Shown piece by piece: positions 22,065 to 33,842 of a stretch of 64,000 bases of DNA. A program made the position numbers and the translations under genes. The stretch covers positions 9,672,001 through 9,736,000 of the forward strand of contig AP026538.1 in the NCBI GenBank assembly GCA_026075535.2, given 5' to 3'. The DNA is from Tricholoma matsutake (Eukaryota > Basidiomycota > Agaricomycetes > Agaricales > Tricholomataceae). Each line of letters starts with the position of its first letter. The stretch's first letter is position 1. The notes beneath the pieces are model-generated. The model did no database searches, was not told the DNA's origin, and saw only the letters and a list, made by a program, of their open reading frames with translations.

Positions 22065-22839
22065 CTCCCCCTCAAGCTTATGAGAGTCCAAGCTGCAATG
22101 TGATGATAGTGCTCAACCCAGAAACTCAAACAAAACTTAAAAACAAGGTTCTGAATAATCTAACACAAGTCAAAGGAAGGGTGCAAGGTGGTACCGAATA
22201 TCACCACACCAAACCAAGAGTTAGATACAAAGGACAAAAGTGTATGAAGGTGTATGAAGTTGTACAAATGGTGTGAAATACTACAATGCACTATGAAGAT
22301 ATGCAAATATGTTCGCAAAGTTTCAAAGGAAATGATAGATTTGGACAATGATGAAAGGCAATAGGAGGCAATAATGACAATATGTGATGACAACGATAAG
22401 GTGAGCAATGAGAGATGATAGTTTCAAGATACCAAGTAGTGGAATGAAGACATTTGCAGTAAACTGCAGACCTTTGGACTAAGACTAGAGCTAAAATGTA
22501 AGAGCTGAACTCTTAAGTCAGATGATAGACAATGTTTGAAGATGATTTCTTGTTGATGCAGGCAGATAGTACAGGTTATATATGTTTTAAAGAGATAGTA
22601 CTAGAAAAGGAAAAAGGCCATGAGGCAAACATGAGGAAGACATAAGGCAGTAAAAAGGGGTGTCCAATTCATGAAGTAAATGAGAAATGATGAGGAAGAT
22701 AATGTGCAAAGTCATAATATATCAAAGCCCTTTGTGTTTTTATTGCAGCAAATCACAGGTATATCGAAAATGTTGCAATGCATCCTAAAAAGCTTGGTTT
22801 CTTGTTTCCTCATGCCTGGTGTGCTCAACATGGAACACA
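22065..22839 (-). other. 3' untranslated tract of the Copia element
   Basis: Lies between the RNase H end and the 3' LTR and is rich in ATG/ATGA and short repeats. No domain is visible. The polypurine tract directly precedes the LTR. Confidence 0.5.
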
Positions 22840-25800
22840 TCAGCATGTGAAATGTGTGCTGCACATGTCTGAAGTGTGGTGCGATAAGAATATGGCAGCT
22901 GGGGGCATGTGATGTACTGTGAAGTGGTGCAAAGTAGTTTGGAATGTTGCAAAGTGTTTCATAGGTGTTTCATGCATCTGTAGAGGTTCATTTACATTTG
23001 TAGAACAATGGGTTGCAAAAGGGGAAGTGTCAGAGTGTGTGAAAACATTTTCAGAGCTTGGAAGACGAGGTGGACCTATCAGCGAAGTGCTTGCTTTGGC
23101 TGAGGGAAGGGCTTTCATAAGAGTGTCAGCTACCATGTCATGAGTAGGGCAGTAAACAAGCCAAATAGAACCTTTTTCAATGATCCAAGGGATGAAGTGG
23201 AAACAAATGTCAATGTGCTTGGTCTGTGCATGGTACTGATGGTCTTGAGTGAGTGTGATAGTGGACTGATTGTCTGAGAAAAGAGTGGTGGGGTTGAGGT
23301 CAGCTGTGAAAAGCTGTGTGATGAGAGAGCACAGCCACAAGGCTTCTTTGGCAGCATGGGTTGCAGCAACATACTCACTCTCGGTGGTGGAAAGAGAGAT
23401 GATTTCTTAACGTTTAGCACTCCACAAAACAGCGCTGCCATGAAGAATGAAAGCATACCCCAAAATGGTGTGACGATCCTCAGCCATGTTTCCATCAGCA
23501 TCAGCAAAGCCTGTTAACTCCCCTCTGGATCCACTGAATGTCAACCAAAGGTCACTTGTGCCCTTCAAGTAATGGAAGATATGTTTGATGGCTTCTCAGT
23601 GTGCCCACCTGGGTTTTGTTGAGAAGTGCAAGACGGTTTGCACCGCAAACAAAATATCTGGATGGGTGCCAAGTGAGGCATACATAAGTGAACCGACAGC
23701 TTTGTGGTGTGGGATATCATGCATCTGGGCAAATTTGGCAGTAGTTGAAGGTCCTTGAGCAGTTGAAAGGCAAATCTAGGTTTCCATGGGGGTGGATGCA
23801 GGTTTTAAGTCTTGGAAATTGTAACAACAGATGATTGAGTCGATGTAGGAACATTGGGAGATGTGGATGGTGCAGTGTTCACGGTCACAATGAATTTTGA
23901 TGCCTAAGAGCCAGTGAAGTTTGCCAAGGTCTGTGATTTCAACATGTTGGGAAATGTCCCTTTTGAAGTTTGAGACTAGGGTGATTTGTGAAGCTGCAAC
24001 CATGCAGTCATCAACATGAACAAGAATAATGGTGAGATTATGCTCCTCACAACAGAAAAAGACTGCCTGGTCAACATTGCAATGTAAAAACTCAAGTTTT
24101 CTGAGGATACCAACAAGCTTGTGGTACCAATGACATCCAGACTGTTTAAGGCTGTAGAGGGTTTTGCGAAGGTGCCAGACTTGGCCAGTGGAGTTGGGAG
24201 CTGCATAACTGGGGGGCTGTTTCATGTAGATTTGTTCATGCAAGGTGAGTTCACCATTCAGATAGGTGCCCTTGATGTCGATCTGATGAAGTTCAAGATC
24301 CAAATGGGTGGCCATGGCAAGAACAGTGCAGATGGAGGTGAGTCTCACAATGGGAGTGAAGGTGTTGAAGTAGTCAACACCAGGGACTTGAGAGAAACCT
24401 TGGGCGATGAGATGACCTTTGTAGTGGATGACATTTCTGGCCACATCCTTCTTGGCTCAAAAAACCCACTTCAAACTGACAAGGTTTGCATCTGCAGGTG
24501 GTTTAACAAGCTCATAGGTCCCCATTTCCTTTAAGGTTGCCAACTCTTCATAAGGTAGAGGACATCCACAACCCACCAACATCATGTACCATTCCAAAAT
24601 GGGCAAAGTAAGACAAAATTGCATTGTGAAAGCAACACAACACCAATATGGGTAATGTAATCAATAAAAGGTGTGCTTATAGTGATAAAAAGATGCCTGA
24701 GATAGGTAGTTTCATGTAAAATGTAGATTATCGAGTGCTATTTTGCGTCGATGTGTTCTGAGTGCATCGCATCATGAAACTCGAAGTTAGTCATTCAGTT
24801 CATGTTGGCTTGCCTAAAGCTGTTGCACACAACCAATTCAGATGTATCTAAAGAGATTTTATAAACCAAATGTTGAATATCTTACACTGATTATTTACAA
24901 GAACTCCCCCAGAATATTTCATGATTCAAAGAACAAGGCTGGAAGACACAGAAACAAGATATTCAAAATTTGCTCTATAAAATCTCTTTGTATACATATG
25001 AATTGGTTGTGCACAACAGCCTTAGGCAAGCCAACATGAACTGAATGACTAATTTTGAGTTTCGTGATGCGATGCACTCAGAACGCGTCAATGCAAGATA
25101 GCACTCAATAATCTTCATTTTACATGAAACTACCTATCTCAGGCATCTTTTTATCACTATAAGCACACTTTTTATTGATTAGATTACCCATATTGGTGTT
25201 GTGTCACCTTCACAATGCAATTTTGTCTTACTTCACCCATTTTGGAATGGCACATGACATTGGTGGGTTGTGGATGTCCTCTACCTTAGATGGATTTCTC
25301 CCATAGCGGCCAGTCAGGATGGCACTTTGCTTCAGCCAAAGACCTTGGCTCCAAAGCCTCAACATCGCTAGTTTCTGCTACCATTGTGTACTCAGCAAAG
25401 TCTGCTGCCATCATCCAATCCACTGCACCCTCCCCCTCAAACTCAGCTGTCAGCAACTGAATTCCTGATGAGAGCTGGGGTCAGAAGGTCATGCAGAGGT
25501 GACTCCACAACTGGAAAGGATATCCTGGATTTGCTGGCTGGGTTTTTGGATGTGCTTAGCAGGAATTTCATCTTCAGGAGGTGTTTCAGGCTGAGCAGGT
25601 GCAGGAGTTGCAGTGGTGGAATAAGTTGTCAAAGTTGATGGCACCAAGGTGAGTGAGTTAGAGAACAACTCGACAAAGTCAAAATCCTCCCTCTCAAGAT
25701 GTTCTGCTAACACACACGTCTTGTCAAAGTAGATGTTGCATTCCATGGTTACAGTTCGACTGTCAGGCCAGTACACACAGCACCCATTGCTCTTATCATT

Positions 25801-26917
25801 AATACCAACCCAACAACTTTCCCTCACACAGCCACCAAGTTTGTCTCCACCTTCAATGCACACCCAACATTTTTCACCCCACTTGTGAACATTCCCCAGG
25901 TCTGGTTTCCTCCCAAAGGCTGCTTCAAAAGGGGTTTTACCAGCAAATGCCTTCATCAATGTGTGGTCAACCAAATGACATGACATGCAGCCTCACCCCA
26001 CAGCATCCTCATAAGACCACTCATATGTAGCAGCACTCGAATGTGCTCCACGATCATGCAATTTCGATGCTCTGCAACTCCATTTTCCTGTGGTGTGTTG
26101 TGAACTGTGAGTTTCTGCTTGGTACCTTTAGACTTCAGATATAGCATGAATTCCTTCCCCATTTATTTACCACCATGATCTGAGTGCAAAACCTTGACAG
26201 GTTTCTTCATCTGCATCTCACATCAGGCCTCAAACTCTTTGTAGGCATTGGGAGCATCAGATTTCTTGGCAAGAAGGTGAAGGTCGGTAAAATGCATTGA
26301 ATCATCAACAAACATAACATAATAATGCCTTCCACCTTTTGTAGCCACTGGAGCTGGTCCCCACAAATCAGAGTGAACTTTGGCTCCAAACTCTGTCACA
26401 TGCTCCCCTTTTTGAGTCTTTGCAACTGGCTTCTGAGTAGCCTTTGCATAGACACAAGACTCACAAAAGAAATCCTCACCTGATGCTGTGGTCTCAAGTC
26501 AAAGGCCTGTGATGAAACCATTCTGGGCAAGTTTCTTCACTGCATTCAGGGATATATGCCCAAGGCAACAGTGCAATTGATCCAATGTGAGTACTTCCTC
26601 TGCTGCACAGGCAGATTCCAGCTCATTATCAACATGATACAGTCCACAACTATTCTTCAGGACTTCACCCACTTTCTTTCCATCCATTATGACACACTTC
26701 CCACCTCCAAAGGTTACATTTCATCCAAACAGCTGATGGAAACAAGTGTGTACCCCACCTCAGGAGAATACAAGACTTCAGTGAGTCACAAATCAGAACT
26801 GACAGCACAATTTGGTACATCAACCACCAACTCCCCATTTCTAACCACTGAGAAACCATGTTTATTCACAGCCTTGAAAGGTTTTGGGGAAATTGTAGTG
26901 AAGTTTTTGATATTGTT
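22840..26917 (-). pseudogene. Copia pol: protease, integrase, RT, RNase H
   Basis: From right: a protease-like YDSRTSQHLS just upstream (DSG changed to DSR, about 26955), GAG-pre-integrase zinc finger LHCCLGHISLNAV (about 26590), integrase core with SDLWGPAPV, LHSDHGGK and PQENGVAEH (26380-26080), a linker to 25489, then RT. RT starts SIYEELATL, interrupted by the MITE, and continues YKGHLIAQGFSQVPGVDY (about 24420), VHVDDCMVA (about 24010). RNase H ends with STTESEYVAATHAAKEALWL (about 23390) and KHIDICFHFI. Interruptions include a TAG after PMET (23776-23778), a TGA in AH*EAIKH where relatives have tryptophan, and a TAA in R*EIISL where relatives have glutamine. All fit C-to-T or G-to-A change. 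Confidence 0.9.
24551..25288. mobile_element. Foldback MITE with about 310-bp terminal inverted repeats
   Basis: The two arms (about 24553-24860 and 24975-25286) are inverted copies of each other at roughly 90% identity by eye, joined by about 115 bp. The ends read AGGTAGAGGACATCCACAAC and are flanked by TA on both sides, as in Tc1/mariner-type insertion. The element lies inside the Copia RT gene; removing it and one TA restores the frame KSIYEELATL without any other change. No coding capacity. Confidence 0.92.
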
Positions 26918-28115
26918 TCAATAAGGGGAAAGGTGTTGAGAGGTTCTGGAATCATATATCTCAGCATGAGGTGAGTTCACAAAATCATCACCAGTACCAA
27001 CATGTGCTATGACATCCTCAGCAACACTTTCTGAGTCTGAGTCAACACTGACAAGCAGGCTGCCCTCACTCCAATCAGCCTCAGATAACTCCTCAGAAAA
27101 CCAGTTGCGATCAACAATCTCATCCTCAGCCACCTCTAAAAACCAATCATCTTCACCATCAGGCACATCCCCCACATCTGATCCCTCCAAAGAATCAGAT
27201 ATGACCTGCAAGTCTGGCATGGAGTCTGCATCAAAGTCAGTGCCTGGCAACACAAAGAATGCTGCCTCTGACTCAGAATCAGAATCTGTCTCAACTGCGG
27301 CATTGGATGAGCTGCTCTTCTTTGACAAGGTGCCCTTATCACCACTTGATGGCTTCAGGGGCTTGTCACACTTGTCCTTGAAGTGGCCTTTCTCTCTGCA
27401 GTTCCAGCACATGCCCTGAGGTTGCCCTTCCCAGGAGTAACAGCTAAGGCTTTGTCTTGGCTTTCAGCCTTTGTTTCCTTGCTGTGATTTGAGTGATGCA
27501 TTATGCTCATACTCCTCAGTGATGATGGAAATGAGGGTGTCAGGCTTAACTTTTTTCTTTGGGTTGTTGACATGGGCAGCAGTAACAAGACTAGAGGTGA
27601 AGTTGGCAAGGGCAGGGGGCAGACAGCTGATGATTGTCAACCAATAATCTTTCTCCTCAATGGCGATACCAATGGTGGTGTGCTTTTCATGTTCAACACA
27701 AAGCTGATCAAGAAACTCCAAACATTGCCCTTTTTGGGGCACTTGGTCTGCAAGAACTTGGAACAAAGCTCAGTCTGTGCAAAAGTACCCTTCTGCCACA
27801 ATTGCAGCCCATCTATCCTTCACAAGAGTGTGGCTGTGGCACAAAGATCAATGCCGAGTTGGGGATCTTCTGTGTGAGCAATGACTTTGCAGTGCATTCA
27901 TTCTTGTTCCAAAGAGTGAGAGCTTCTGTTTCAGTGGCAGTAGCTGGAGAACCAACAATGGGACAGGGAGTGGTGTCATCAAAATGGCCCCAGAAGCCCT
28001 TGACATCAAGTGCATCCTGGAAACAGAGCTTGAAGATTGTGCAGTTCAGGCCAGAAGGCTCAAGCTTAGGGACAGATGAAGGGAGGAGGTCAGTAGTAGC
28101 CAGAGTAGTTGACAT
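26918..28115 (-). pseudogene. Copia gag (UBN2-type) with zinc knuckle
   Basis: Starts MSTTLATTDLLPSSVPKLEP at 28115. The capsid part runs through LFQVLADQVPQKGQCLEFLD, and the nucleocapsid knuckle CWNCREKGHFKDKC (CX2CX4HX4C) is near 27410-27370. An acidic serine-rich stretch follows. Breaks: a frame change near 27830, a TGA at 27464-27466 and another TGA at 26918 directly after LSPY; both TGAs precede residues that make arginine the likely original. Confidence 0.88.
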
Positions 28116-28130
28116 TTCAGCAGGGGATCA

Positions 28131-28143
28131 GGGCCCAATAACC
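28131..28143 (-). promoter_or_regulatory. Primer-binding site, initiator-Met tRNA anticodon type
   Basis: GGTTATTGGGCCC directly follows the 5' LTR end (TTACA) on the minus strand. It can pair, with one extra base, with the anticodon arm of initiator methionine tRNA (GGGCTCATAACC in eukaryotes), the half-tRNA priming known for Copia. The element at 46933 has the same signal without the extra T. Confidence 0.75.
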
Positions 28144-28508
28144 TGTAAGCATAGCTAAACGTAGCATAATGAGACTCAGTGTTTGCATGTGAGAGCAAGA
28201 GCACAACAGCTCAGGTATATTTACCTAAATGTAGCATAATGAGACTACAGGTAAATGTAAGTACAAGAATATAAATAAAGTAAAGTAAAAGTATTCACCT
28301 CAGTGTTTGCATGTGAGAGTGAGAGCACAACAGCTGAGGTGAGGTTACAAAAAATAACAAAGTTATAAACTACAACTAACTGCATCATAAGGTACAGTAG
28401 TGAAGTGTATAGCAAAGGTAAAAAAGGGGTCAAAATAAGGAAGTATGGGTACATATGAGCACTTCACAGAACGGTGCTTGGAACAGAGCACAGCTTGCTA
28501 ATCCAACA
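28144..28508 (-). repeat. 5' LTR of Copia element
   Basis: 365 bp on the minus strand, from TGTTGGATTAGCAAGC (28508) to GCTTACA (28144). It contains two imperfect copies of a TTTGCATGTGAGAG(C/T)(A/G)AGAGC segment. Confidence 0.88.
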
Positions 28509-30024
28509 ATTCAGCCTCCTAATCTCATGTTCCATGTCATGGTGCTAGGGTTTAGCAGATGCTGAGTCATAGACAGTTTGAGTGGGATTAGGAGGTCCCT
28601 GTGTTGCTTTTGTTCACCCACCATTTGTTCACAAGCAACATGTCAAGAACCATTCTTTGCCTGATTGGAACCTGCACCCATCTGACCCTTTCCACATCTC
28701 AAACCCGACATTCACTGCTTCCCTCTGCTTTTGTTCCTGGCTGCCTTGCACTGCCCACACTGCTGTGCATCAGGCTGCCTTGTACAGCACCCACAGCTGC
28801 CTTCTTAAGGCTGCTGTCTCTTTTTGCAAATTCAACTATGGACTCCTGTGTGGCCCCCACTAAGTAATTTATCTATGTAGTTGAGACACTGCCACACTTA
28901 CCAAGATATTCCGTACCCCAGTATTTAAGCCTCAACTTAAGTTTGAAGTTTTGACTTTGCTTTAGTGATAACATTTGGAGTCAAATGTCAAGGGGGTCCA
29001 CCAAATTGAAATTACCATATAGGGATGGTTAGTTAGTCCCAGCTTGGGTCATTAAAGAAAAAAAATTGAAGGTCACTGTGCCTGAAGAGAGACCTGAATG
29101 GGAACAGAACCACAACTGTCCCCCATTTGGAAATAAAGACCCAGAAGCTCAAAAGAAGACCAACACACAACAAGTACAACAGGATCAAATGGCAGTAAGA
29201 ATTCTTCATAGCTTAATCTATTGATTAAATAAAACTTTAAAAAGGACCCATGGTCACCCACCAAAAGCAACAGAGTTAACTAACAGTGGATGATGGACAT
29301 GTGTCTGTCCAGTCTGTAACACTCAAATAAAGGTTCGGAAGGTTGGAATACAGAACTATTATGAGCAACACCAGGGTAGTGCCCAAGGTGCCATCAACAA
29401 AAAGAAGAGAAAGGTTGAAGATAGTACAGTAGAAAAGACAAAGCAGAATGTGTTAACATTTTTCCAGCCACCTAGCACCAAGAGTTCCATCCACAGTCAC
29501 TCCACCTGCTCTTGTGATCCCACATTCACCCTCACTGATAGCCTCTAGTTCCTCCATAGCACACCAACATAGACACTCACCTCACCTGCACAACACCATA
29601 GTTTTAGCTGGCTGCCCAATTGGGCATGAGCTTCTACAAAAATCCCGTGCATGTATTGGATGTTTTCCAAGAGGTGTTGGCAAGGCTGATGAAATGTATC
29701 CTCTTGCAGCATTTTCATGAAACCCAGTTGGGTGTGTAGGCAAAGGTGAGGATGCATGGGAGAAGTTTGATGGGCCACTGAATACGCTTCTTCAGAAATG
29801 TCTGGAAGAGCTTTGAGACCTAGTGTGAGTAGGTAAAAGGGGCCTTATAGGGCTGTGCCATCTGCTTAAATATCTTGTTATCTATCATCAAGTTAGTGGG
29901 GCTTTACTGGAGGGAAAGCTCCAATGCTTGATGGATGCTATTAATGAAATGTTAGTAACAGTATTTGGCAGACAAGATCTGGAGCTCAATACATATCAGA
30001 TTAGCCACCACTTTCCTCACCAAT
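28509..30024. other. No gene recognised; one hairpin
   Basis: CCTCCTAATC (28516-28525) is repeated inverted as GATTAGGAGG (about 28588-28597), a possible small element or foldback. Frames around 28582-28867 and 29514-29778 are short and show no family signature. Confidence 0.45.
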
Positions 30025-30201
30025 TAGTGTTTGAAGGTCTGGTTCATCAAACTGGAAAAAAACCAAAACCAAGCTGGACTGAACTGCAGTCTGGTTTTTT
30101 TGCAGTTGTGGTTGCCCTAGGTTCCACATAGAGTCAGTTGCAGTTTCACAAATTGTATATTTATTTGGAACTGACAAAAGTTGGTTCGAGCCAGTTATAA
30201 C
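30025..30201. mobile_element. Terminal fragment of an outer hAT-like element
   Basis: TAGTGTTTGAAGGTCTGGTT at 30025 resembles the hAT ends at 30202 and 51675. The sequence carries the same AACTGGT/CTGGTTT-rich subterminal motifs. It continues beyond the inner hAT at 34396. No right end was found, so the extent is uncertain. Confidence 0.55.
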
Positions 30202-30435
30202 TAGTGTTTTAAGGTCCAGTTCAGTCTGGTTTTTTGAGCCTAAAGTGGGTTAACCAGGACCATAACTGGTCCAGACCACAAGCCCAAGTAACATAGACCA
30301 TAACTGAACCAATAGGACCAGTCCTAATCAGTTTGGTTATGGTCCAAAAAACTGGTTAAAACCAGTTTTTGTCCCATTTTTTTGAGTATAACTTAATTCT
30401 ATTATATACTAAATAAAACTAATTACATTTACATG

Positions 30436-30857
30436 CTGCGAGCAGTTGCTTGCAGCCATGGTGTAAGAGAATGAAAATGAAAATGAAAATGAAATAGAAA
30501 AAAAAATGGCCACTGTCTCACATTTGTAGTGAGGGTGGGGTCCCGCATTCCTGCTTGTCATCATCCCTGGTGTTCATCGTCTGTGGTGTTCATTGTCCCC
30601 TGCATTTGTGGTCATGTCCCTGCCACTTGTTGTCATCCCCAGCATTCATTGTCCCCAATGTTCATCCTCCCCACCATTTGTCCTCCCTGCTGTTTGTTGG
30701 TGTGGGTGGCTGTTTGTTGCTGTGTCTGTACCTGCAGTTTGTCATCCCAGTGTTTGTCATCCTCAGCATTCATTGTCCCAGCTGTTTGTCATCCCCCATT
30801 TGTGGCTACTGTCATTGTCAGCACCTCCAATCCCCATACAAGCAGTGGCTCATAGGC
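30436..30857. repeat. GAGCA palindromes and TTCATTGTCCC minisatellite in hAT A
   Basis: CTGCGAGCAGTTGCTTGCAG (30436-30455) and ACAAGCAGTGGCTCATAGG (30839-30857) are two copies of the dispersed palindrome. Between them lies a degenerate tandem array built on TTTGTCATCCCC and TTCATTGTCCCC units, and a GAAAAT microsatellite (about 30474-30496). Confidence 0.75.
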
Positions 30858-30888
30858 AGGTTGGTGGTGCTATGTGACATAGCAGTGG

Positions 30889-31031
30889 TGGAGTAGGGTG
30901 TGTGGGCACCTACTCCAGTAGTCATGTGATCACATAGTCAGTAGACAGTCACACATGTACATAGTCACGATATCACTACAACTACATCGTCTTGGGCATA
31001 GCTAGAGCCTAGGAGACTTGGCACATCTCCA
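30889..31031 (+). repeat. 5' LTR (143 bp) of the TRIM-like element
   Basis: Begins TGGAGTAGGGTGTGTGGGC and ends GGCACATCTCCA. Its partner is 33524-33666. Confidence 0.85.
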
Positions 31032-31177
31032 TCTTGGTGATGAGAGCGTGATTTGACACATGTGCCACTGCTTTGTTCTATTCTTGCTAGCTTCTACTTT
31101 TGTTCTTGCAAGCTGCGTAAATTCATGTCTAGCTTCACTTTCTAGTTATTGCTCTTGAGTCTCTAGCCCCAGCACCC

Positions 31178-31308
31178 AGTTACAGCCACAGAACCACAGA
31201 ACCACAGTCTACTAGTCCCCAGTCTACCAGTCACACAGAACCAGAACCAGCTACAGAACCAGACAGAACCAGAACCAGTCACAGAACCAGAACCAGCCCA
31301 CCAGTCTC
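31178..31308 (+). repeat. CAGAACCAGAACCAG tandem tract
   Basis: Repeated CACAGAACCA and CAGAACCAGAACCAG units in the leader of the TRIM-like element, just before its reading frame. Confidence 0.8.
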
Positions 31309-31335
31309 TTTTTCAGTTAGTACATCATATTCAGT

Positions 31336-33387
31336 ATGCCAGGACCTGGACAAGGGAAGCATTCCCAAAAGAAGAAGTGGTGCAAGAACACGTTTAATAT
31401 GAATGCGAACATTGCAGCCATAAACACTGTAATAATGGCATTGAGTACAGCAGCACCAAATGCCATGTCAGAACCATTGCCACCCAATGATGACACTACC
31501 ACAGCCCCACCAGCAACAAATACCACAGCAAACATGTCCATAACTGACAGCACAGATGAGATGCATGTCTCCACAGCCACAACTACAGCTTCACCAGCAC
31601 CAGACAATGACTCGACTACTGAGCCATCTACAATGTTGATTGCGGCCAAATGCATCGAATCAACCATTAAAAAATTATGTAAACTGTCCACTACTGCAAC
31701 AACAGCCAACGTGATTATTGAAGACCTACGAGATGTGCTACAAGAGTATTTAGAGAAAGGATGGATGATGGGATATGGAAAAGGAAGAGATGAAGGATGG
31801 GCAGAGGCAGTACAGGAGAGTGAGCAGGCAACAGCAGCATGGAAAGAAGAATACAAAGCATATGCACATGAAGAATACAAATGAGGCATGGAGATAGGAA
31901 GAAAGGAAGGTCTTGAGGAAGGGATGAAGAGATGCAAAGAGAATAGGCAGATGAAGGAGAAGGATGAAGGTAACTGGGAGCATGGCTATGGCCACTGTGT
32001 ATCAGTTGAGGAAGGGAGTCTGATGCTTGTAACAGAAGTTGTGAAGGCCATAGCATCGAACCAGGCCAAACTAATAGCATGGAACAACTCTAGCACCCAG
32101 ACCAAAGCCACCACCACAGTTGACATGGATATACAAATGGCACCCTTCGACATAACCCCCACCAGCCCATCATCACCAGCCATGTCATGGTCATCAACAC
32201 CATCAACATTGTCGACAACAACCATGACAATGACTTCCTCTGCCCCAAACCTGCTCCAAACACCTCACAAACAATGGCACATGCTGCCAAGTCGATCCAC
32301 CCAACCCCTGCAAGGTCCCCAGCCCTTCGTCACACACCCTGAGCTGCCTGTCACCACTGCCACCTCACAGCCAACAATGGCAGCCACTTCTGCCCCAAAC
32401 ACCTCCAAAACAACTGCTATGGCCACAGCTAGCACCCAGACAACCACCAACACCTCAGAGATCATTAAACTGGCTGTAAATGATGTACACAAACTGTCTA
32501 CGGCCAAGGAAACAAATTTGCAAGACGACGAGCAACTGTGCTCGTTGAAATGTGTTGTCTCCCCAACAGACGACTCCTGCCAGCTCCACCACCCCCAACG
32601 ATGACCTGTACAGCTTCCCACACCTCCCTGTCCCCCCCTGTTTGCCCCCCGTGCCCTCATTATGCACTACCAGCCCACGACAATGCCTCATGCATCCACC
32701 AGATCTGCCACATCATCATCGATGGGTCTGTCAATGAAGGCCGTATCCCTCACTCTGCCTCACCCAGGACCACACACCACAGCTCTGAAATAATGGAACA
32801 CCCTACCTGAACCCTCAGAACACCCTCGGAACCTGTCCCAGCCACCCAGCTTGCCCCAGGTGCCCTGGAAACAAGCCATGTTGCCATGTTCTGTACCTTT
32901 CACAGCCACTGCTGTATCTGAACCCCCTGCTGTCACCATCTCACGACCCCCATCTCCTGTCCCACCCCCCACAAGCCCTGCACCACCATGTCTGCCTGTA
33001 CCCACCCGTTTCAACTGGGTGGAAGATGCTGCATTGATGCTGATCACATCTAGCACACAGCAGCGAGATCTCTCAGCTTTGAAGACAGGCTGTACACAGC
33101 CATTTGGGACCCTGCAAAGATGAACAAGGCAAAGACGAGCCCCGCCACATTTTTTTTTGTCATCTCAAAATTTTTTTCATCCAACTCTGCCATCTCATGC
33201 TTTGTCTCAGCTTTTTATTACTTGTCATCATCCTTCTGGTATTGCCCCTGGAAAACCTATTATTACTATCCCCCACATTGCTGTACACCCTCCGACTTTG
33301 GCTCCAAACCTGGATTGGGACAATGACCCTCAATTGTCAGACCTGAGTGGTGCACTTCGAGCATTGGGATGGGTGCCGCCTTGTTGA
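31336..33387 (+). pseudogene. TRIM-encoded protein of unknown function, Thr/Pro-rich
   Basis: Starts MPGPGQGKHSQKKKWCKN in frame 1. A Thr/Ala-rich segment is followed by a charged helical region with repeats GYGKGRDEGWAEAV and GMEIGRKEGLEEGMKRC, split by a single TGA (31882-31884) that fits a former CGA. Frame 1 continues through long Thr/Ser/Pro-rich sequence to a TGA at 32602. Later parts are in shifted frames: PTRFNWVEDAALMLITSS (about 33001) and the C-terminus LDWDNDPQLSDLSGALRALGWV (ending 33387). I recall proteins of unknown function from mushrooms ending in a similar D-W-D ... ALRALGW motif, but could not check this. No enzymatic motif is visible. Confidence 0.7.
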
Positions 33388-33523
33388 GTTTTCTGTTGCT
33401 TTATTTCTTTTATCAATTATAAAAATTGTCAGTTACATTGCTTACTATTTTTTTTATTACTTATTGTTTGGTTTTTATTTTTCTGTGGCAACAAGGATGT
33501 CACCTTTTTTGGAGGTGGGCAGA

Positions 33524-33666
33524 TGGAGTAGGGTGTGTGGGCACCTACTCCAGTAGTCACATGATCACCTAGTCAGTAGACAGTCATGCATGTACATAGT
33601 CACAATATCACTACAACTACATCATCTTGGGCATAGCTAGAGCCTAGGAGACTCGGCATGTCTCCA
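33524..33666 (+). repeat. 3' LTR (143 bp) of the TRIM-like element
   Basis: Matches 30889-31031; most differences are C/T or A/G transitions. GTGGCAGCAG follows it. Confidence 0.85.
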
Positions 33667-33756
33667 GTGGCAGCAGCAGCAGAGGTTGCTGTTGGGGGTG
33701 TTGTGTTGTTGTTGTTGCTGGCCATTGCCATTGCTGTGTAAGAACAGAACCTGTTG

Positions 33757-33784
33757 CCACCCTGTGAGCAGAGGCTCACAGTGG
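33757..33784. repeat. GAGCA palindrome in hAT A, right part
   Basis: CCACCCTGTGAGCAGAGGCTCACAGTGG-type sequence: arms CTGTGAGC and GCTCACAG are a perfect 8-bp inverted pair. Confidence 0.85.
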
Positions 33785-33842
33785 CAGCACAGAATATGTG
33801 TCATTCAGTGGGTGGGTGATGTTGTAGTCAAGATGCAAGAAC

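Larger units (their letters stand above)
21814..28508 (-). mobile_element. Ty1/Copia LTR retrotransposon, decayed
   Basis: Minus-strand element of about 6.7 kb. The 5' LTR is at 28144-28508 and the 3' LTR at 21814-22064. Order from right: primer-binding site, Gag with zinc knuckle, protease, integrase, reverse transcriptase, RNase H, polypurine tract (AAGCTTGAGGGGGAG before TGTTGG). Integrase before RT is the Copia order. A foldback MITE (24551-25288) interrupts the RT start. No clear 5-bp target duplication is seen (AATTT left, ATTCA right). Confidence 0.93.
30889..33666 (+). mobile_element. Short-LTR non-autonomous retrotransposon (TRIM-like) with its own ORF
   Basis: Two 143-bp direct repeats (30889-31031 and 33524-33666) start TGGAG and end CTCCA, differ at about a dozen sites, and enclose about 2.5 kb. 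GTGG (or AGTGG) flanks both outer ends as a short target duplication. CTTGGTGATGAGAGCGTG just inside the first repeat resembles a methionine-tRNA primer-binding site (TGGTATCAGAGC), and a purine-rich GGAGGTGGGCAGA precedes the second. No Pol domain is present; it carries one long reading frame of unknown function. It lies inside hAT A. Confidence 0.82.

Noticed and set aside
27009..27419. Plus-strand Ser/Thr-rich frame of 136 codons
   Set aside because: Antisense of the acidic Gag tail of the Copia element.
30529..30896. Overlapping Cys/Pro/Ser-rich frames of 94-113 codons
   Set aside because: Three frames of the same degenerate GTCATCCCC array are open at once; this is a repeat artefact, not coding.
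31317..31995. Minus-strand frames opposite the TRIM protein
   Set aside because: They mirror the Thr/Ala- and Glu/Lys-rich plus-strand frame. No motif, start context or splice signal supports them.
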